A DNA stretch of 64,000 bases from CAIODY01 sp046051225 (lineage in GTDB: Bacteria; Bacteroidota; Bacteroidia; Chitinophagales; CAIODY01). The notes beneath the pieces were generated by a model that was given only the letters and a program-made list of their open reading frames with translations, was not told where the DNA came from and searched no databases. The translations under genes and the position numbers were made by a program. Location of the stretch: assembly GCA_046051225.1 (NCBI GenBank), contig JBJOOR010000015.1, forward strand, positions 1-64,000, read 5' to 3'. Below are positions 35,729 through 43,702 of the stretch, in pieces. Within the stretch, counting starts at the first letter, position 1; every line of letters starts with the position of its first letter.

Positions 35729-36171
35729 GAGGTGTTTAACATTTTTAACCAAACAGCGGCAAAATGCCTTTTGTATTCAGCATTTGTTACACATTGTTCA
35801 ACAATAGGAAAAAATACAATTTTTGTTTGATTGTGATGGAAAGGTAAATCTACAATGCCTTGCTGATAAAGGCTTACATCGCTTGGTTTGATATTGAAAA
35901 ATAAAATATTTTCGGCTCCAGCAAATTCAATTAAGGATAATAAAGATGGAAATTTTTGATGAATGGGTAAATAAAAAAAATCATCTGCTTCGTAATCTTG
36001 CGTAAGCGTAATTACTTTTTTTAATAATTCAGTATCACTTTCAACAGAAACATTTGGCTTAGAAACCAACAATGTTTTTTTATTCATTTTGCCCCAACTG
36101 CCTTCTATATTTTTAATAGAAAATGTGTCATCATTTATTTTAACTAAATGATTTTGCAATAAATTATTCAT
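35713..36171 (-). CDS. conserved small protein of unknown function upstream of rdgB
   Basis: 152 residues from the ATG at 36171. The frame opens as far as 36285, but a TATGTTTG promoter box (36203-36210, minus strand) lies within the longer version and supports the internal start. It has a Rossmann-like alternation (KKTLLVSKPNVSVES, DTELLKKVITLTQDYEADDF, ENILFFNIKPSD) and ends in a basic helical tail. It resembles small Bacteroidota proteins of unassigned role beside rdgB. A replication-clamp-loader psi-like role is possible but not supported by specific motifs. Confidence 0.65.
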   Translation of the reverse strand: MNNLLQNHLVKINDDTFSIKNIEGSWGKMNKKTLLVSKPNVSVESDTELLKKVITLTQDYEADDFFYLPIHQKFPSLLSLIEFAGAENILFFNIKPSDVSLYQQGIVDLPFHHNQTKIVFFPIVEQCVTNAEYKRHFAAVWLKMLNTSWIKK

Positions 36172-36202
36172 TAAAATGCCTTCGGCTGTTGATTGCATAA
36201 CG

Positions 36203-36210
36203 CAAACATA
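36203..36210 (-). promoter_or_regulatory. Bacteroidota -7 promoter box for the rdgB-tdh operon
   Basis: On the minus strand TATGTTTG lies 31 bp upstream of the ATG at 36171. It drives the small gene, rdgB and tdh, which follow with an overlap and a short gap. It also argues that translation does not begin at 36285 or 36198. Confidence 0.5.
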
Positions 36211-36297
36211 CCAATTGAAAATGAAACTTAAATCATTTAATACTAACAATATATTATTTACTTTCGCAGTCCTTTTTTTTCTCAATTAATATTAAAT

Positions 36298-37287
36298 ATG
36301 AAAGCTATTATTCCAGTTGCTGGTGCTGGTACTCGATTACGACCACATACCTACACACAGCCCAAGGCTTTAGTGCCTGTGGGTGGCAAAACTATTTTAA
36401 GTTTTATTATTGATGATTTGGTTGAAGTCGGTGTTACCGATTTTGTTTTTATAGTAGGTTATTTAGGCGAAAAAATAAAAGAATATGTTTCAACCCATTA
36501 TCCAACTATTCAAGCCGTATTTGTTGAGCAAGATTTTAGAGAAGGCTTAGGGCATGCTATATGGCTTACCAAACCATTTATTAAAGAAAACGAACCCATT
36601 GTAATTGTATTGGGTGATACTATTGTAGATGTAGATTGGAAAGAAATTGTGCCTTGCAATAATTGTTTTTTGGGTGTAAAAAAAGTAGATGACCCACGTG
36701 GGTTTGGCTTAGCCGAAGTAAACGAAAATAATGAAATTATTAGAGTGGTTGAAAAACCTAATATTCCAAAAAGTAATTTGGCATTAGTAGGTATTTATAA
36801 AATTTGCAATACAGCTATTTTGTTTGAAGCCTTGCATTATAATATCACTAATAATATAAGAACTAAAGATGAATTCCATCTTACAGATGCCTTGCAGCGC
36901 ATGATTGATGGTGGCACTATCTTTAAACCATTAAAAGTAAACAATTGGTACGATTGCGGTAAAAAAGATGTATTGCTGGAAACCAATTCAATTTTATTAA
37001 AACGAACAGCATCAAATAATCATTACGAATTTCCGAATACGATTATTCTTCCGCCTGTTTCTATTGGCAAAAATTGCAACATTAGCGGCTCTATCATTGG
37101 CCCCAATGTAGCCATTGGTGAAGGCAGCAATATTTCGCATTCTATTTTAAAAAATTCTATCATTGGCGATTTTGCAAAATTAGAACAAGTGGTTTTGCAC
37201 GAAAGTATTGTAGGCAGCGATAGTACTATTAAAGGCTTAAGCCAAAGCCTAAATATTGGCGATAACACTGAAATAGATTTAAGCTAA
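36298..37287 (+). CDS. sugar-phosphate nucleotidyltransferase with left-handed beta-helix tail
   Basis: 329 residues. The N-terminal nucleotide-binding signature is MKAIIPVAGAGTRLRPHTYT followed by PKALVPVGGK; VLGDTIVDVD holds the metal-binding Asp and VVEKPNIP the sugar-binding region. From about 245 come hexapeptide-type repeats (ISGSIIGPNVAIGEGSNISH). It resembles RmlA/GalU/GlmU-like NTP:sugar-1-phosphate transferases. Substrate specificity cannot be settled; dTDP-glucose synthesis would fit the RmlC at 62060. Eleven bases separate it from the dioxygenase gene. Confidence 0.88.
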   Translation: MKAIIPVAGAGTRLRPHTYTQPKALVPVGGKTILSFIIDDLVEVGVTDFVFIVGYLGEKIKEYVSTHYPTIQAVFVEQDFREGLGHAIWLTKPFIKENEPIVIVLGDTIVDVDWKEIVPCNNCFLGVKKVDDPRGFGLAEVNENNEIIRVVEKPNIPKSNLALVGIYKICNTAILFEALHYNITNNIRTKDEFHLTDALQRMIDGGTIFKPLKVNNWYDCGKKDVLLETNSILLKRTASNNHYEFPNTIILPPVSIGKNCNISGSIIGPNVAIGEGSNISHSILKNSIIGDFAKLEQVVLHESIVGSDSTIKGLSQSLNIGDNTEIDLS

Positions 37288-37298
37288 ACCAAAAATTT

Positions 37299-38210
37299 AT
37301 GAGCGATTTATTAAACAATATTGACGAAAAATATAAAGCTTTAGGACACGATTCTACTGTGTTTTTAAAAGGATTGTTGCATAGCAAACCGCTTGATTAT
37401 TGGGATTATATTCAAGTAGATACGCTGCTTACTTTGCAAAAACCAAAAACAGAATTTGCTGATGAATATATATTTGTAGTATATCATCAAATCACCGAAT
37501 TGTTATTGGCTTTGGTAAAGCATGAAATCACTCAAATAGTTGAAGCAGAAAATATAGACCAATCATTTATTGCCTTAAAAGTGGGTAGAATAAATAGATA
37601 CATGGATGTAATGGAAAGTTCGTTTACAGTAATGTCGCAAGGCATGGATTACCAACAATACAATACTTTTCGATTATCATTAGCACCTGCAAGTGGCTTT
37701 CAGGCTGTATCTTTTCGTATGATTGAATTGATGTGTACTGATGTAATAAATTTAGTAAAGCCAAGTTTACGTTCTAAACACAATGCTGATTCTGTTCCTT
37801 CCATTATGCTGCAAGATGTGTATTGGAAAGATGCAGGCATGGACAGAGCTACGGGCAAAAAAAGTTTGATGTTGATTCGTTTTGAAGATAAATATTTGAA
37901 GCAATTAGAACAGCATGCTGATGCCATGAAGCTTAAAAACTTGAATCATATTATTTTGTCATTAGCCGAGATAAGCGATGAATTAAAAGCTGCTTTGCGC
38001 CGCATGGATTATGTATTTAATGTAAAATGGCCATTGGCACATTTAAAAACAGCCGAATCGTATTTAATAGCCGCAGGGCAAAAAACAGCCAGCACAGGCA
38101 TGAGCGATTGGCAGAAATATTTGCATCCTAACTACCAACGCCGTACTTTTTTCCCATCTGTATGGACTAAAGAAGAAATGGAAAATTGGGGAAATTTTGA
38201 AGTGGGGTAG
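37299..38210 (+). CDS. kynA: tryptophan 2,3-dioxygenase
   Basis: 303 residues, all-helical heme enzyme. Family blocks are YIQVDTLLTLQKP, DEYIFVVYHQITELLLALVK (substrate-side His), NTFRLSLAPASGFQAVSFRM, and near the C-terminus KWPLAHLKTAESYL, whose His is a candidate heme ligand, then FFPSVWTKEEM. The Gly-rich GTGGS segment of classic TDOs is here TASTGMSDW, a divergent version. It opens the indole ring of tryptophan to N-formylkynurenine. No other kynurenine genes are in the window. Confidence 0.82.
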   Translation: MSDLLNNIDEKYKALGHDSTVFLKGLLHSKPLDYWDYIQVDTLLTLQKPKTEFADEYIFVVYHQITELLLALVKHEITQIVEAENIDQSFIALKVGRINRYMDVMESSFTVMSQGMDYQQYNTFRLSLAPASGFQAVSFRMIELMCTDVINLVKPSLRSKHNADSVPSIMLQDVYWKDAGMDRATGKKSLMLIRFEDKYLKQLEQHADAMKLKNLNHIILSLAEISDELKAALRRMDYVFNVKWPLAHLKTAESYLIAAGQKTASTGMSDWQKYLHPNYQRRTFFPSVWTKEEMENWGNFEVG

Positions 38211-38236
38211 TTTAGTTCAATTTTAAAAGTAGTGAA

Positions 38237-38761
38237 TTATTTTTCGAGTATGTTTTTTAAAGTTAATAAACTACTATCCATATCTTTTGCAAATCTATTT
38301 TCGAATAAGGGAATCATTATATTTAAAGGATAGGGCAATGTGCCAGCATTGCTCCAAGTTACTTTAGTTTGATTATCGGATAAAGATTCTGTTTCCATAA
38401 CTATTTGGGCAGTAGTTACCATTGGTTTTACAAACCTAATTTGGGTTTCAATTCTTTTGCCTTCAATAAGGTTGATAATTTCTTTTTCGCCTTCGCCTGC
38501 ATCTTTATTACCGCTCCAAGCTATAATAAATCCAACTGTTCCATCAGTTCCTTTATATTCCCAATTCCTGTTTGGGTCGGCTTTTGCGTATTTGTTAAAC
38601 TTATCTTGGTTTTTAAGCAGCTTTAAAAAGTCGAATACTTTTTGGGTGGGTGCATTAATAATTGTTTCACTTTTAGCATAATGCTCTTTTTTCATGAAAA
38701 GTGCAATAATTAACAGCAAGGCAATGACGCCAGCTAATACTAATAAAATTGTAAATATCAT
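38237..38761 (-). CDS. SRPBCC (START/polyketide cyclase-like) protein with N-terminal membrane anchor
   Basis: 174 residues. A hydrophobic N-terminal helix (IFTILLVLAGVIALLLIIALF) precedes a helix-grip domain: KSETIINAPTQKVFDFLKLL, NRNWEYKGTDGTVGFIIAWSG, KRIETQIRFVKPM and a C-terminal long helix. SRPBCC proteins bind hydrophobic ligands; the ligand here is unknown. It converges on the dioxygenase gene with a 26-bp gap. A TACTTTTG promoter box lies 21 bp upstream. Confidence 0.82.
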   Translation of the reverse strand: MIFTILLVLAGVIALLLIIALFMKKEHYAKSETIINAPTQKVFDFLKLLKNQDKFNKYAKADPNRNWEYKGTDGTVGFIIAWSGNKDAGEGEKEIINLIEGKRIETQIRFVKPMVTTAQIVMETESLSDNQTKVTWSNAGTLPYPLNIMIPLFENRFAKDMDSSLLTLKNILEK

Positions 38762-38781
38762 TTGGTTGATTTTTATTCTTA

Positions 38782-38789
38782 CAAAAGTA
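38782..38789 (-). promoter_or_regulatory. Bacteroidota -7 promoter box for SRPBCC gene
   Basis: On the minus strand TACTTTTG matches TAnnTTTG and lies 20 bp before the start at 38761. Confidence 0.55.
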
Positions 38790-38864
38790 AAAGAAACTGC
38801 TTAACCAACAAGCCTTTATTTATCAATTAAGACTTATTGCTGTAAAAGAAAATGAGTCATAAAT

Positions 38865-38911
38865 ATAAAACAAAAGCCCTTTTGATAATGTCAAAAGGGC
38901 TTTTGTTTTAT
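38865..38911. terminator. 21-bp perfect hairpin terminator after the repeat peptide gene
   Basis: Arms at 38865-38885 and 38891-38911 are perfect complements with a 5-nt loop; the core is AAAAGCCCTTTTGA. The A-rich and T-rich ends make it a strong terminator for the minus-strand peptide gene, 13 bp past its stop. It may also work in the other direction. Confidence 0.82.
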
Positions 38912-38923
38912 TGAAAAATCAGA

Positions 38924-39214
38924 TTAGAATTTTCCTAAATTTCCAGTAGGCCACCATTCGCCTGCTAAACCTTCTGTTGCACCTGCACCTAAATCATTAC
39001 CATTAATATCTACTAATCCTAAATTTCCGGTAGGCCACCATTCACCTGCAGATTGTAATGCCATAGCATCATTACCCCATAATATACCGCCTTCTGTTTT
39101 GATGCCAATTTTACCAGCTGCTAACATATCGTTATAATATCCACCACCTTTTACAGTTGATAAACCAGTTGCATTAATTAGCTCTAATAATTGGAATGAT
39201 AATAGATTTTTCAT
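38924..39214 (-). CDS. putative double-glycine-leader peptide with repeated GEWWPTGNLG core
   Basis: 96 residues. The N-terminus (SFQLLELINATGLSTVKGGG, residues 6-25) resembles the double-Gly leaders of Bacteroidota RiPP or bacteriocin-like precursors cleaved by C39-peptidase exporters. The remainder is Gly-rich with two copies of GEWWPTGNLG (57-66 and 85-94), 28 residues apart. The matching DNA units (84-bp period) differ mainly by silent change, so the peptide seems to be what is kept. There is no signal peptide or membrane helix and no modification or export gene nearby. The gene has its own terminator and is divergent from a TPR kinase. Function unknown. Confidence 0.7.
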   Translation of the reverse strand: MKNLLSFQLLELINATGLSTVKGGGYYNDMLAAGKIGIKTEGGILWGNDAMALQSAGEWWPTGNLGLVDINGNDLGAGATEGLAGEWWPTGNLGKF

Positions 39215-39244
39215 GACTTAAATTAATTTATTTTTGTTTTTTAG

Positions 39245-39281
39245 TAAATTTGTTTTATTAAACATTTATAAAACAAATTTA
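39245..39281. promoter_or_regulatory. perfect 13-bp inverted repeat upstream of the repeat peptide gene
   Basis: TAAATTTGTTTTA (39245-39257) and TAAAACAAATTTA (39269-39281) are exact inverted copies separated by 11 bp. They begin 31 bp upstream of the peptide start codon in the divergent region. This could be an operator or an mRNA-leader stem. Confidence 0.5.
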
Positions 39282-39357
39282 ATAGTATCAAATGCCATTA
39301 ATCAATTTTTTATAATTACTTTTACAAACATTTTTTTAACATTTATACAAAATATCA

Positions 39358-39407
39358 ACGTAATAAAAATACGGTAAACCACGTATTTTAATACGTAAAA
39401 TCACGTA
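39358..39407. promoter_or_regulatory. cluster of four ACGTA boxes before the hybrid kinase gene
   Basis: ACGTA occurs at 39358, 39381, 39393 and 39403 in an otherwise AT-rich region. The middle two belong to the inverted pair ACGTATT-TT-AATACGT (39381-39396). The last box ends 6 bp before the ATG at 39414. It is a candidate regulator-binding site. Confidence 0.4.
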
Positions 39408-39413
39408 GGCAAT

Positions 39414-41645
39414 ATGTCGAAAATTAATGAAATACTGTTTTCTGTGTCTGATATAGACGACATAGAAAGAAAAATTGGTGAAATAAATTCTATTGCATTT
39501 GAAAGGTTAAGTGGCGATACTCAATTGGTAATTGAATTAGCAGATTACATTATTGAGCAATCTAAAATAAACGCATATATAGATGGAGAAGCGTTGGGCA
39601 ATAATTTATTAGGGTTATGCCATTACACATTGGGCAATCATGAGCGGTCGGTAAGATTTTATACGAATGCAGTTAGTTTATTAGATAATTCTTTAAATAA
39701 TGTTTTGAAAGGAACAGTATTGAATAATTTAGGAAATCTGTTTAATCAAATTGGTGATATTGAAAAGGCTTTAATTTTTTATACAGATGCCTATGAAATT
39801 TATTCAAAAACTTCCGAGTTGAGTAAGCTGAATGTGATAATAATGAATATTGGGGTGATATATTTAAGAACAAAAAATCATCATATGGGTATTGCGTATT
39901 TAAAACGTTCAAAAGATTTTTTTGAGCAAACCAAAGATGCGCTAAATATTTGCAATGCAGCCAATATAATTGGTGTTGGGTTATTTACAATTGAAAAATA
40001 CGATGAGTCAAAAATCCAATTTAATGAATCGTTAAAATATGCTTTATTAATTGATGATAAAACAAATGCATGTAGGGCTTATTTATATTTAGGTTTAATT
40101 GGATTAAAAGAAAAAGATGTAGAAATTGCTAATACTCATTTTCATAATAGCATGACCATAGCTGTTGAGAATGATATGAAAGTGGCAAGAGTGTTTAATT
40201 ATAAAGGATTTGCTGAAATGTTTGCATTTGCAAAACAATATCATAAGGCACTTGACCAATTAAAAAATGCATTAGAAATTAGCGAACGGCTAAACTTAAA
40301 AGATGAAAAAATTGAAATTCATTTTTTGTATGCAAGTATTTACAAGCAAATGGGGGAGTTCGAACAAGCTTATGAAAGTCTATTCAAATATAAGGAATTA
40401 AAAGAAAAATTTATTGAAGATGAAAATACCCAAAAAATTCAACAACTTCAAATTACTAATCAGATTCATCAAATAACTCGTGAAAAAGAATTAGCAGAAC
40501 AAGCATCGGCTGCTAAATCTAATTTCTTAAGTAATATGAGTCATGAAATTAGAACACCAATGAATGCTGTTTTAGGCTTTTCTAGTCTTTTGATAGAATC
40601 AGATAATTTGAATGAAGAGGATTTGCTGTATTCAAATACAATTAAGCAAGCTGCTGAAAATTTATTACATATTGTAAATGAAATTTTAGATTTCAGTAAA
40701 ATTGAAGCAGGAAAAATTAAATTTGTTGTTGAGCAGTTTACAATGGAAACCGAGATGAAGAAAATTTATCAAATGTTTATTTTGCAAGCCAAACAAAAAA
40801 ATTTAAATTTATCTTTAAATGTTTCTAAAGAAATAAGTACAAAATTAATAGGTGATTCTTTTAGGCTCAATCAAGTATTAATAAATTTGGTTGGTAATGC
40901 AATTAAATTTACTGAACGTGGAAGTATTAATATTTCAGTAAAACCATTAGAGGTATTTAACGGTAAAATGATGGTTCAATTTCAAGTTCAGGATACCGGA
41001 ATTGGAATTGATAACGCTAAACTAGAGCAGATTTTTGAACGGTTTAAACAAGTAAGCGCTCAAACGGCTGTTAACTATGGTGGTACAGGTTTGGGATTGG
41101 CTATTAGTAAACAATTAGTTGAATTGCAGGATGGAACCATGGTAGTAAACTCTAACCCTGGCGGTGGCAGTATTTTTACTTTTTGCATTCCTTATGTAAT
41201 TGATACCGAAAAACCAAGTGAGGCTATTAATAAGGTATTTAAAGATCAGGAAGTTTTTATGGAGCCATTTCGACTATTGATTGTTGAAGACAACTCATTC
41301 AACCAATTACTCATTAAAAAAGTAATTTCTAGATTTTATTTTAATGCAACCATCGAAATGGTAGATAATGGAACAGCTGCATTAAGTATGGCAAGCAGAT
41401 TTAGGTATGATGTTATCTTATTAGATATGAAAATGCCTGATATGGATGGCACAGAGGTATATATGCGTATAAGAGAAATGAACGACTATTATAAAACAAT
41501 ACCTATTGTGGCGCATACTGCAGGTGTTACCGATGAAGACAGAATGAAAGTAAAAAGAGCAGGGATGAACCATTTTTTACCAAAACCATTCACTAAAGAA
41601 GAACTATTTCAAATGTTTAGAGATATTGGAATTGTGAAGACGTAA
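39414..41645 (+). CDS. soluble TPR - histidine kinase - receiver hybrid protein
   Basis: 743 residues with no signal peptide or membrane helix. About 25-340 are TPR repeats (GNLFNQIGDIEKALIFYTDA, LYASIYKQMGEFEQAYESLF), then a coiled coil and HisKA (NFLSNMSHEIRTPMNAVLGF, His377). HATPase follows with N, G1 and G2 boxes (INLVGNAIKFTERG, VQDTGIGID, GGTGLGLAISK), and a C-terminal receiver has Asp671 in VILLDMKMPDMDG. All phosphorelay residues are intact. The TPR part suggests an intracellular peptide or protein ligand; the divergent repeat peptide is a candidate. No DNA-binding output is attached. Confidence 0.93.
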   Translation: MSKINEILFSVSDIDDIERKIGEINSIAFERLSGDTQLVIELADYIIEQSKINAYIDGEALGNNLLGLCHYTLGNHERSVRFYTNAVSLLDNSLNNVLKGTVLNNLGNLFNQIGDIEKALIFYTDAYEIYSKTSELSKLNVIIMNIGVIYLRTKNHHMGIAYLKRSKDFFEQTKDALNICNAANIIGVGLFTIEKYDESKIQFNESLKYALLIDDKTNACRAYLYLGLIGLKEKDVEIANTHFHNSMTIAVENDMKVARVFNYKGFAEMFAFAKQYHKALDQLKNALEISERLNLKDEKIEIHFLYASIYKQMGEFEQAYESLFKYKELKEKFIEDENTQKIQQLQITNQIHQITREKELAEQASAAKSNFLSNMSHEIRTPMNAVLGFSSLLIESDNLNEEDLLYSNTIKQAAENLLHIVNEILDFSKIEAGKIKFVVEQFTMETEMKKIYQMFILQAKQKNLNLSLNVSKEISTKLIGDSFRLNQVLINLVGNAIKFTERGSINISVKPLEVFNGKMMVQFQVQDTGIGIDNAKLEQIFERFKQVSAQTAVNYGGTGLGLAISKQLVELQDGTMVVNSNPGGGSIFTFCIPYVIDTEKPSEAINKVFKDQEVFMEPFRLLIVEDNSFNQLLIKKVISRFYFNATIEMVDNGTAALSMASRFRYDVILLDMKMPDMDGTEVYMRIREMNDYYKTIPIVAHTAGVTDEDRMKVKRAGMNHFLPKPFTKEELFQMFRDIGIVKT

Positions 41646-41746
41646 TAAAAGGTGTATACTAAAGTAAAATGGTTTGCCAAAAAAAATAAAAAACAATTAC
41701 TAATTGTTGTGTTCAGATAAAAGTGTATACAAACTGAAATTGCATA

Positions 41747-41779
41747 AAAAAAGGAGGTTAATTTTAAACCTCCTTTTTT
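41747..41779. terminator. bidirectional terminator between hybrid kinase and sigma factor
   Basis: AAAAAAGGAGGTT (41747-41759) and AACCTCCTTTTTT (41767-41779) form a 13-bp stem with a 7-nt loop and A/T runs on either side. It serves the convergent kinase and sigma-factor genes. Confidence 0.85.
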
Positions 41780-41782
41780 ATT

Positions 41783-42652
41783 TTAATTTCCTAAATAGCT
41801 TTTCAATAATTTGCTTCGGCTTGTGCCTCTTAATTTATTAATGGCTTTATCTTTAATTTGGCGCACACGTTCACGAGTTAAGCCAAATTTTTCGCCAATA
41901 TCTTCTAAACTCATTGGATGTTCAACCCCAATGCCAAAGTATAATTTAATAACGTCTTTTTGTCTATCCGTTAAGGTTGATAATGAACGTTCAATTTCAT
42001 GACGTAAAGATTCATTATATTCTAAATGACCATCAGTAGTTAATGCATTTGGGTTTTCTAATACATCTAACAATGAATTTTCTTCACCATCAACAAATGG
42101 TGCATCAACGCTTACATGACGGGCAGCAACACCCAATGTAGTAGCTACTTCTTCCGTTGCAATTTCCAATACCGTTGCTAATTCTTCGGGCGATGGTTCA
42201 CGTTCGTATTCTTGTTCTAATTGCGAAAAAGCTTTATTAATTTTATTTAATGAACCGACTTTATTTAATGGCAAACGCACAATACGACTTTGTTCTGCCA
42301 ATGCTTGCAAAATTGATTGACGAATCCACCAAACAGCGTAAGAAATAAATTTAAAACCACGAGTTTCATCAAAACGTTGAGCTGCTTTAATCAAACCTAA
42401 ATTACCTTCATTAATTAAATCGGATAATGATAAACCTTGATTTTGATATTGCTTTGCCACCGAAACCACAAAACGTAAATTGGCTTTAGTTAATCTTTCT
42501 AAAGCATTTTGATCACCCTGCTTAATCTTTACAGCTAATTGTACTTCCTCTTCGGGTGTTAACAAATCTACTTTACCAATTTCCTGTAAGTATTTTTCTA
42601 AACTCTGGCTCTCACGATTGGTAATTGATTTGGTAATCTTCAGTTGTCTCAT
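41783..42652 (-). CDS. rpoD: primary RNA polymerase sigma factor (RpoD/SigA)
   Basis: 289 residues, the short primary sigma form of Bacteroidota with almost no region 1.1. Region 1.2 is SQSLEKYLQEIGKVDLLTPEEE, region 2 holds LRFVVSVAKQYQNQGLSLSD and FKFISYAVWWIRQSILQALA, region 3 EREPSPEELATVLEIA, and region 4 the helix-turn-helix SLEDIGEKFGLTRERVRQIK. It directs recognition of the TAnnTTTG-type promoters seen in the window. It has its own promoter box 73 bp upstream. Confidence 0.96.
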   Translation of the reverse strand: MRQLKITKSITNRESQSLEKYLQEIGKVDLLTPEEEVQLAVKIKQGDQNALERLTKANLRFVVSVAKQYQNQGLSLSDLINEGNLGLIKAAQRFDETRGFKFISYAVWWIRQSILQALAEQSRIVRLPLNKVGSLNKINKAFSQLEQEYEREPSPEELATVLEIATEEVATTLGVAARHVSVDAPFVDGEENSLLDVLENPNALTTDGHLEYNESLRHEIERSLSTLTDRQKDVIKLYFGIGVEHPMSLEDIGEKFGLTRERVRQIKDKAINKLRGTSRSKLLKSYLGN

Positions 42653-42725
42653 TCAGTATTGTTTAGATGATAAAATTGTGTTAAAATAAACCTTAGTTTA
42701 CTCAATAAGTTTTTTTTAAGGAGTG

Positions 42726-42733
42726 CAAAGATA
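42726..42733 (-). promoter_or_regulatory. Bacteroidota -7 promoter box for the sigma factor gene
   Basis: On the minus strand TATCTTTG is an exact TAnnTTTG match, 73 bp upstream of the start at 42652. Confidence 0.6.
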
Positions 42734-42845
42734 TACTTATAAGCAATTAAAAACAAATAATTTTTAGTTTTAAAATTTTGATAGTTGAATTATTTTTCTA
42801 TACTTGCACGTTATTAGAATTAATCAAAACAATAAATTCATTTTT

Positions 42846-43232
42846 ATGTCGAAAAAGAAAGCTTTTACGCTTGAATATATAGTTAAATCGTCGCCGTCTA
42901 TATTATACGATTTTATTTCTACCACATCGGGCTTAGCACAGTGGTTTGCTGATAGAGTTGATAGCACCCAAAAGCATTGGGTGTTTGAATGGAATGGTTC
43001 GGAAGAAGAAGCCGATTTAATTGAAACTGTAGATAGGGAATATGTGAAATTTAGATGGACTTATCAGGATAAAACAGAGTATTTTGAACTAAGGATTAAA
43101 GTAAGCGATATATCTCGTGATACTATATTAGTAATAACAGATTTTGCCGATCCTAAAGAAATGAAAGACACTACTTTGCTTTGGGATAGCACCGTAAAAA
43201 CATTACGCCAACATATTGGTGGATTAGGATAA
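42846..43232 (+). CDS. START-like/AHSA1-type SRPBCC protein
   Basis: 128 residues from the ATG at 42846; an earlier start at 42804 would overlap the likely promoter (TATACTTG near 42800). The helix-grip fold pattern is AFTLEYIVKSSPSILYDFIS, SGLAQWFADRV, HWVFEWNGSEEEADLIETVD and a final helix LWDSTVKTLRQHI. It is a small cytoplasmic ligand-binding protein conserved in Bacteroidota with no established function. Confidence 0.85.
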   Translation: MSKKKAFTLEYIVKSSPSILYDFISTTSGLAQWFADRVDSTQKHWVFEWNGSEEEADLIETVDREYVKFRWTYQDKTEYFELRIKVSDISRDTILVITDFADPKEMKDTTLLWDSTVKTLRQHIGGLG

Positions 43233-43259
43233 AAATTTCACCATTTTATTTATTAAAAT

Positions 43260-43267
43260 TATCTTTG
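43260..43267 (+). promoter_or_regulatory. Bacteroidota -7 promoter box before the lipoprotein-ccmB-ccmC genes
   Basis: TATCTTTG, an exact match, lies 19 bp upstream of the lipoprotein start at 43287. The following genes are 5 and 7 bp apart, so it may drive all three. Confidence 0.6.
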
Positions 43268-43286
43268 CAAAGTTTAACAATAATTA

Positions 43287-43697
43287 ATGAAACGCTTTTA
43301 CTCATTTATCGCAGTTGTATTGGTTTTATCGGGCATTTTATTTATGCTGAATGGATGCAAAAAAAAAGATTGGAGAGATAGTTATGTAGGCAGTTTTACT
43401 GGTTGGTCTCGTTACCAAAAACGCTCAACTAATTACGTAACAGGTCAGGCCTATAATTATATAGCCGATAGTGTAATTAAAAAATCGGTAAATATTAATA
43501 TTGTAATTAATGATAAAAGCGATCAGCTTACTTTTAGAATTGATAATAATTATATTTGCGATGCTGATAAAGATGGTTATACCAACAAAGCTACTTATAC
43601 TACCAAGTTTACTACAGATAGTGTTTTTGTAATTGAATCGTTGCCAGCCGATACATTCTTTTTTGGCAGAATTGTGTATGCCGCAAAACGAATATAA
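43287..43697 (+). CDS. small lipoprotein of unknown function
   Basis: 136 residues. A signal peptide ends in a lipobox with Cys24 (LFMLNGCKKK). The mature part is beta-rich and short (DSYVGSFTGWSRYQKRS, NINIVINDKSDQLTFRI), similar in character to lipocalin-like Bacteroidota lipoproteins but without a named family. It precedes ccmB by only 5 bp, which suggests co-expression with cytochrome maturation; a direct role is not shown. Confidence 0.72.
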   Translation: MKRFYSFIAVVLVLSGILFMLNGCKKKDWRDSYVGSFTGWSRYQKRSTNYVTGQAYNYIADSVIKKSVNINIVINDKSDQLTFRIDNNYICDADKDGYTNKATYTTKFTTDSVFVIESLPADTFFFGRIVYAAKRI

Positions 43698-43702
43698 TTC
43701 AA

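Noticed and set aside
36172..36285. N-terminal extension of the small protein upstream of rdgB
   Set aside because: It contains the TATGTTTG promoter box for the gene and has no conserved character.
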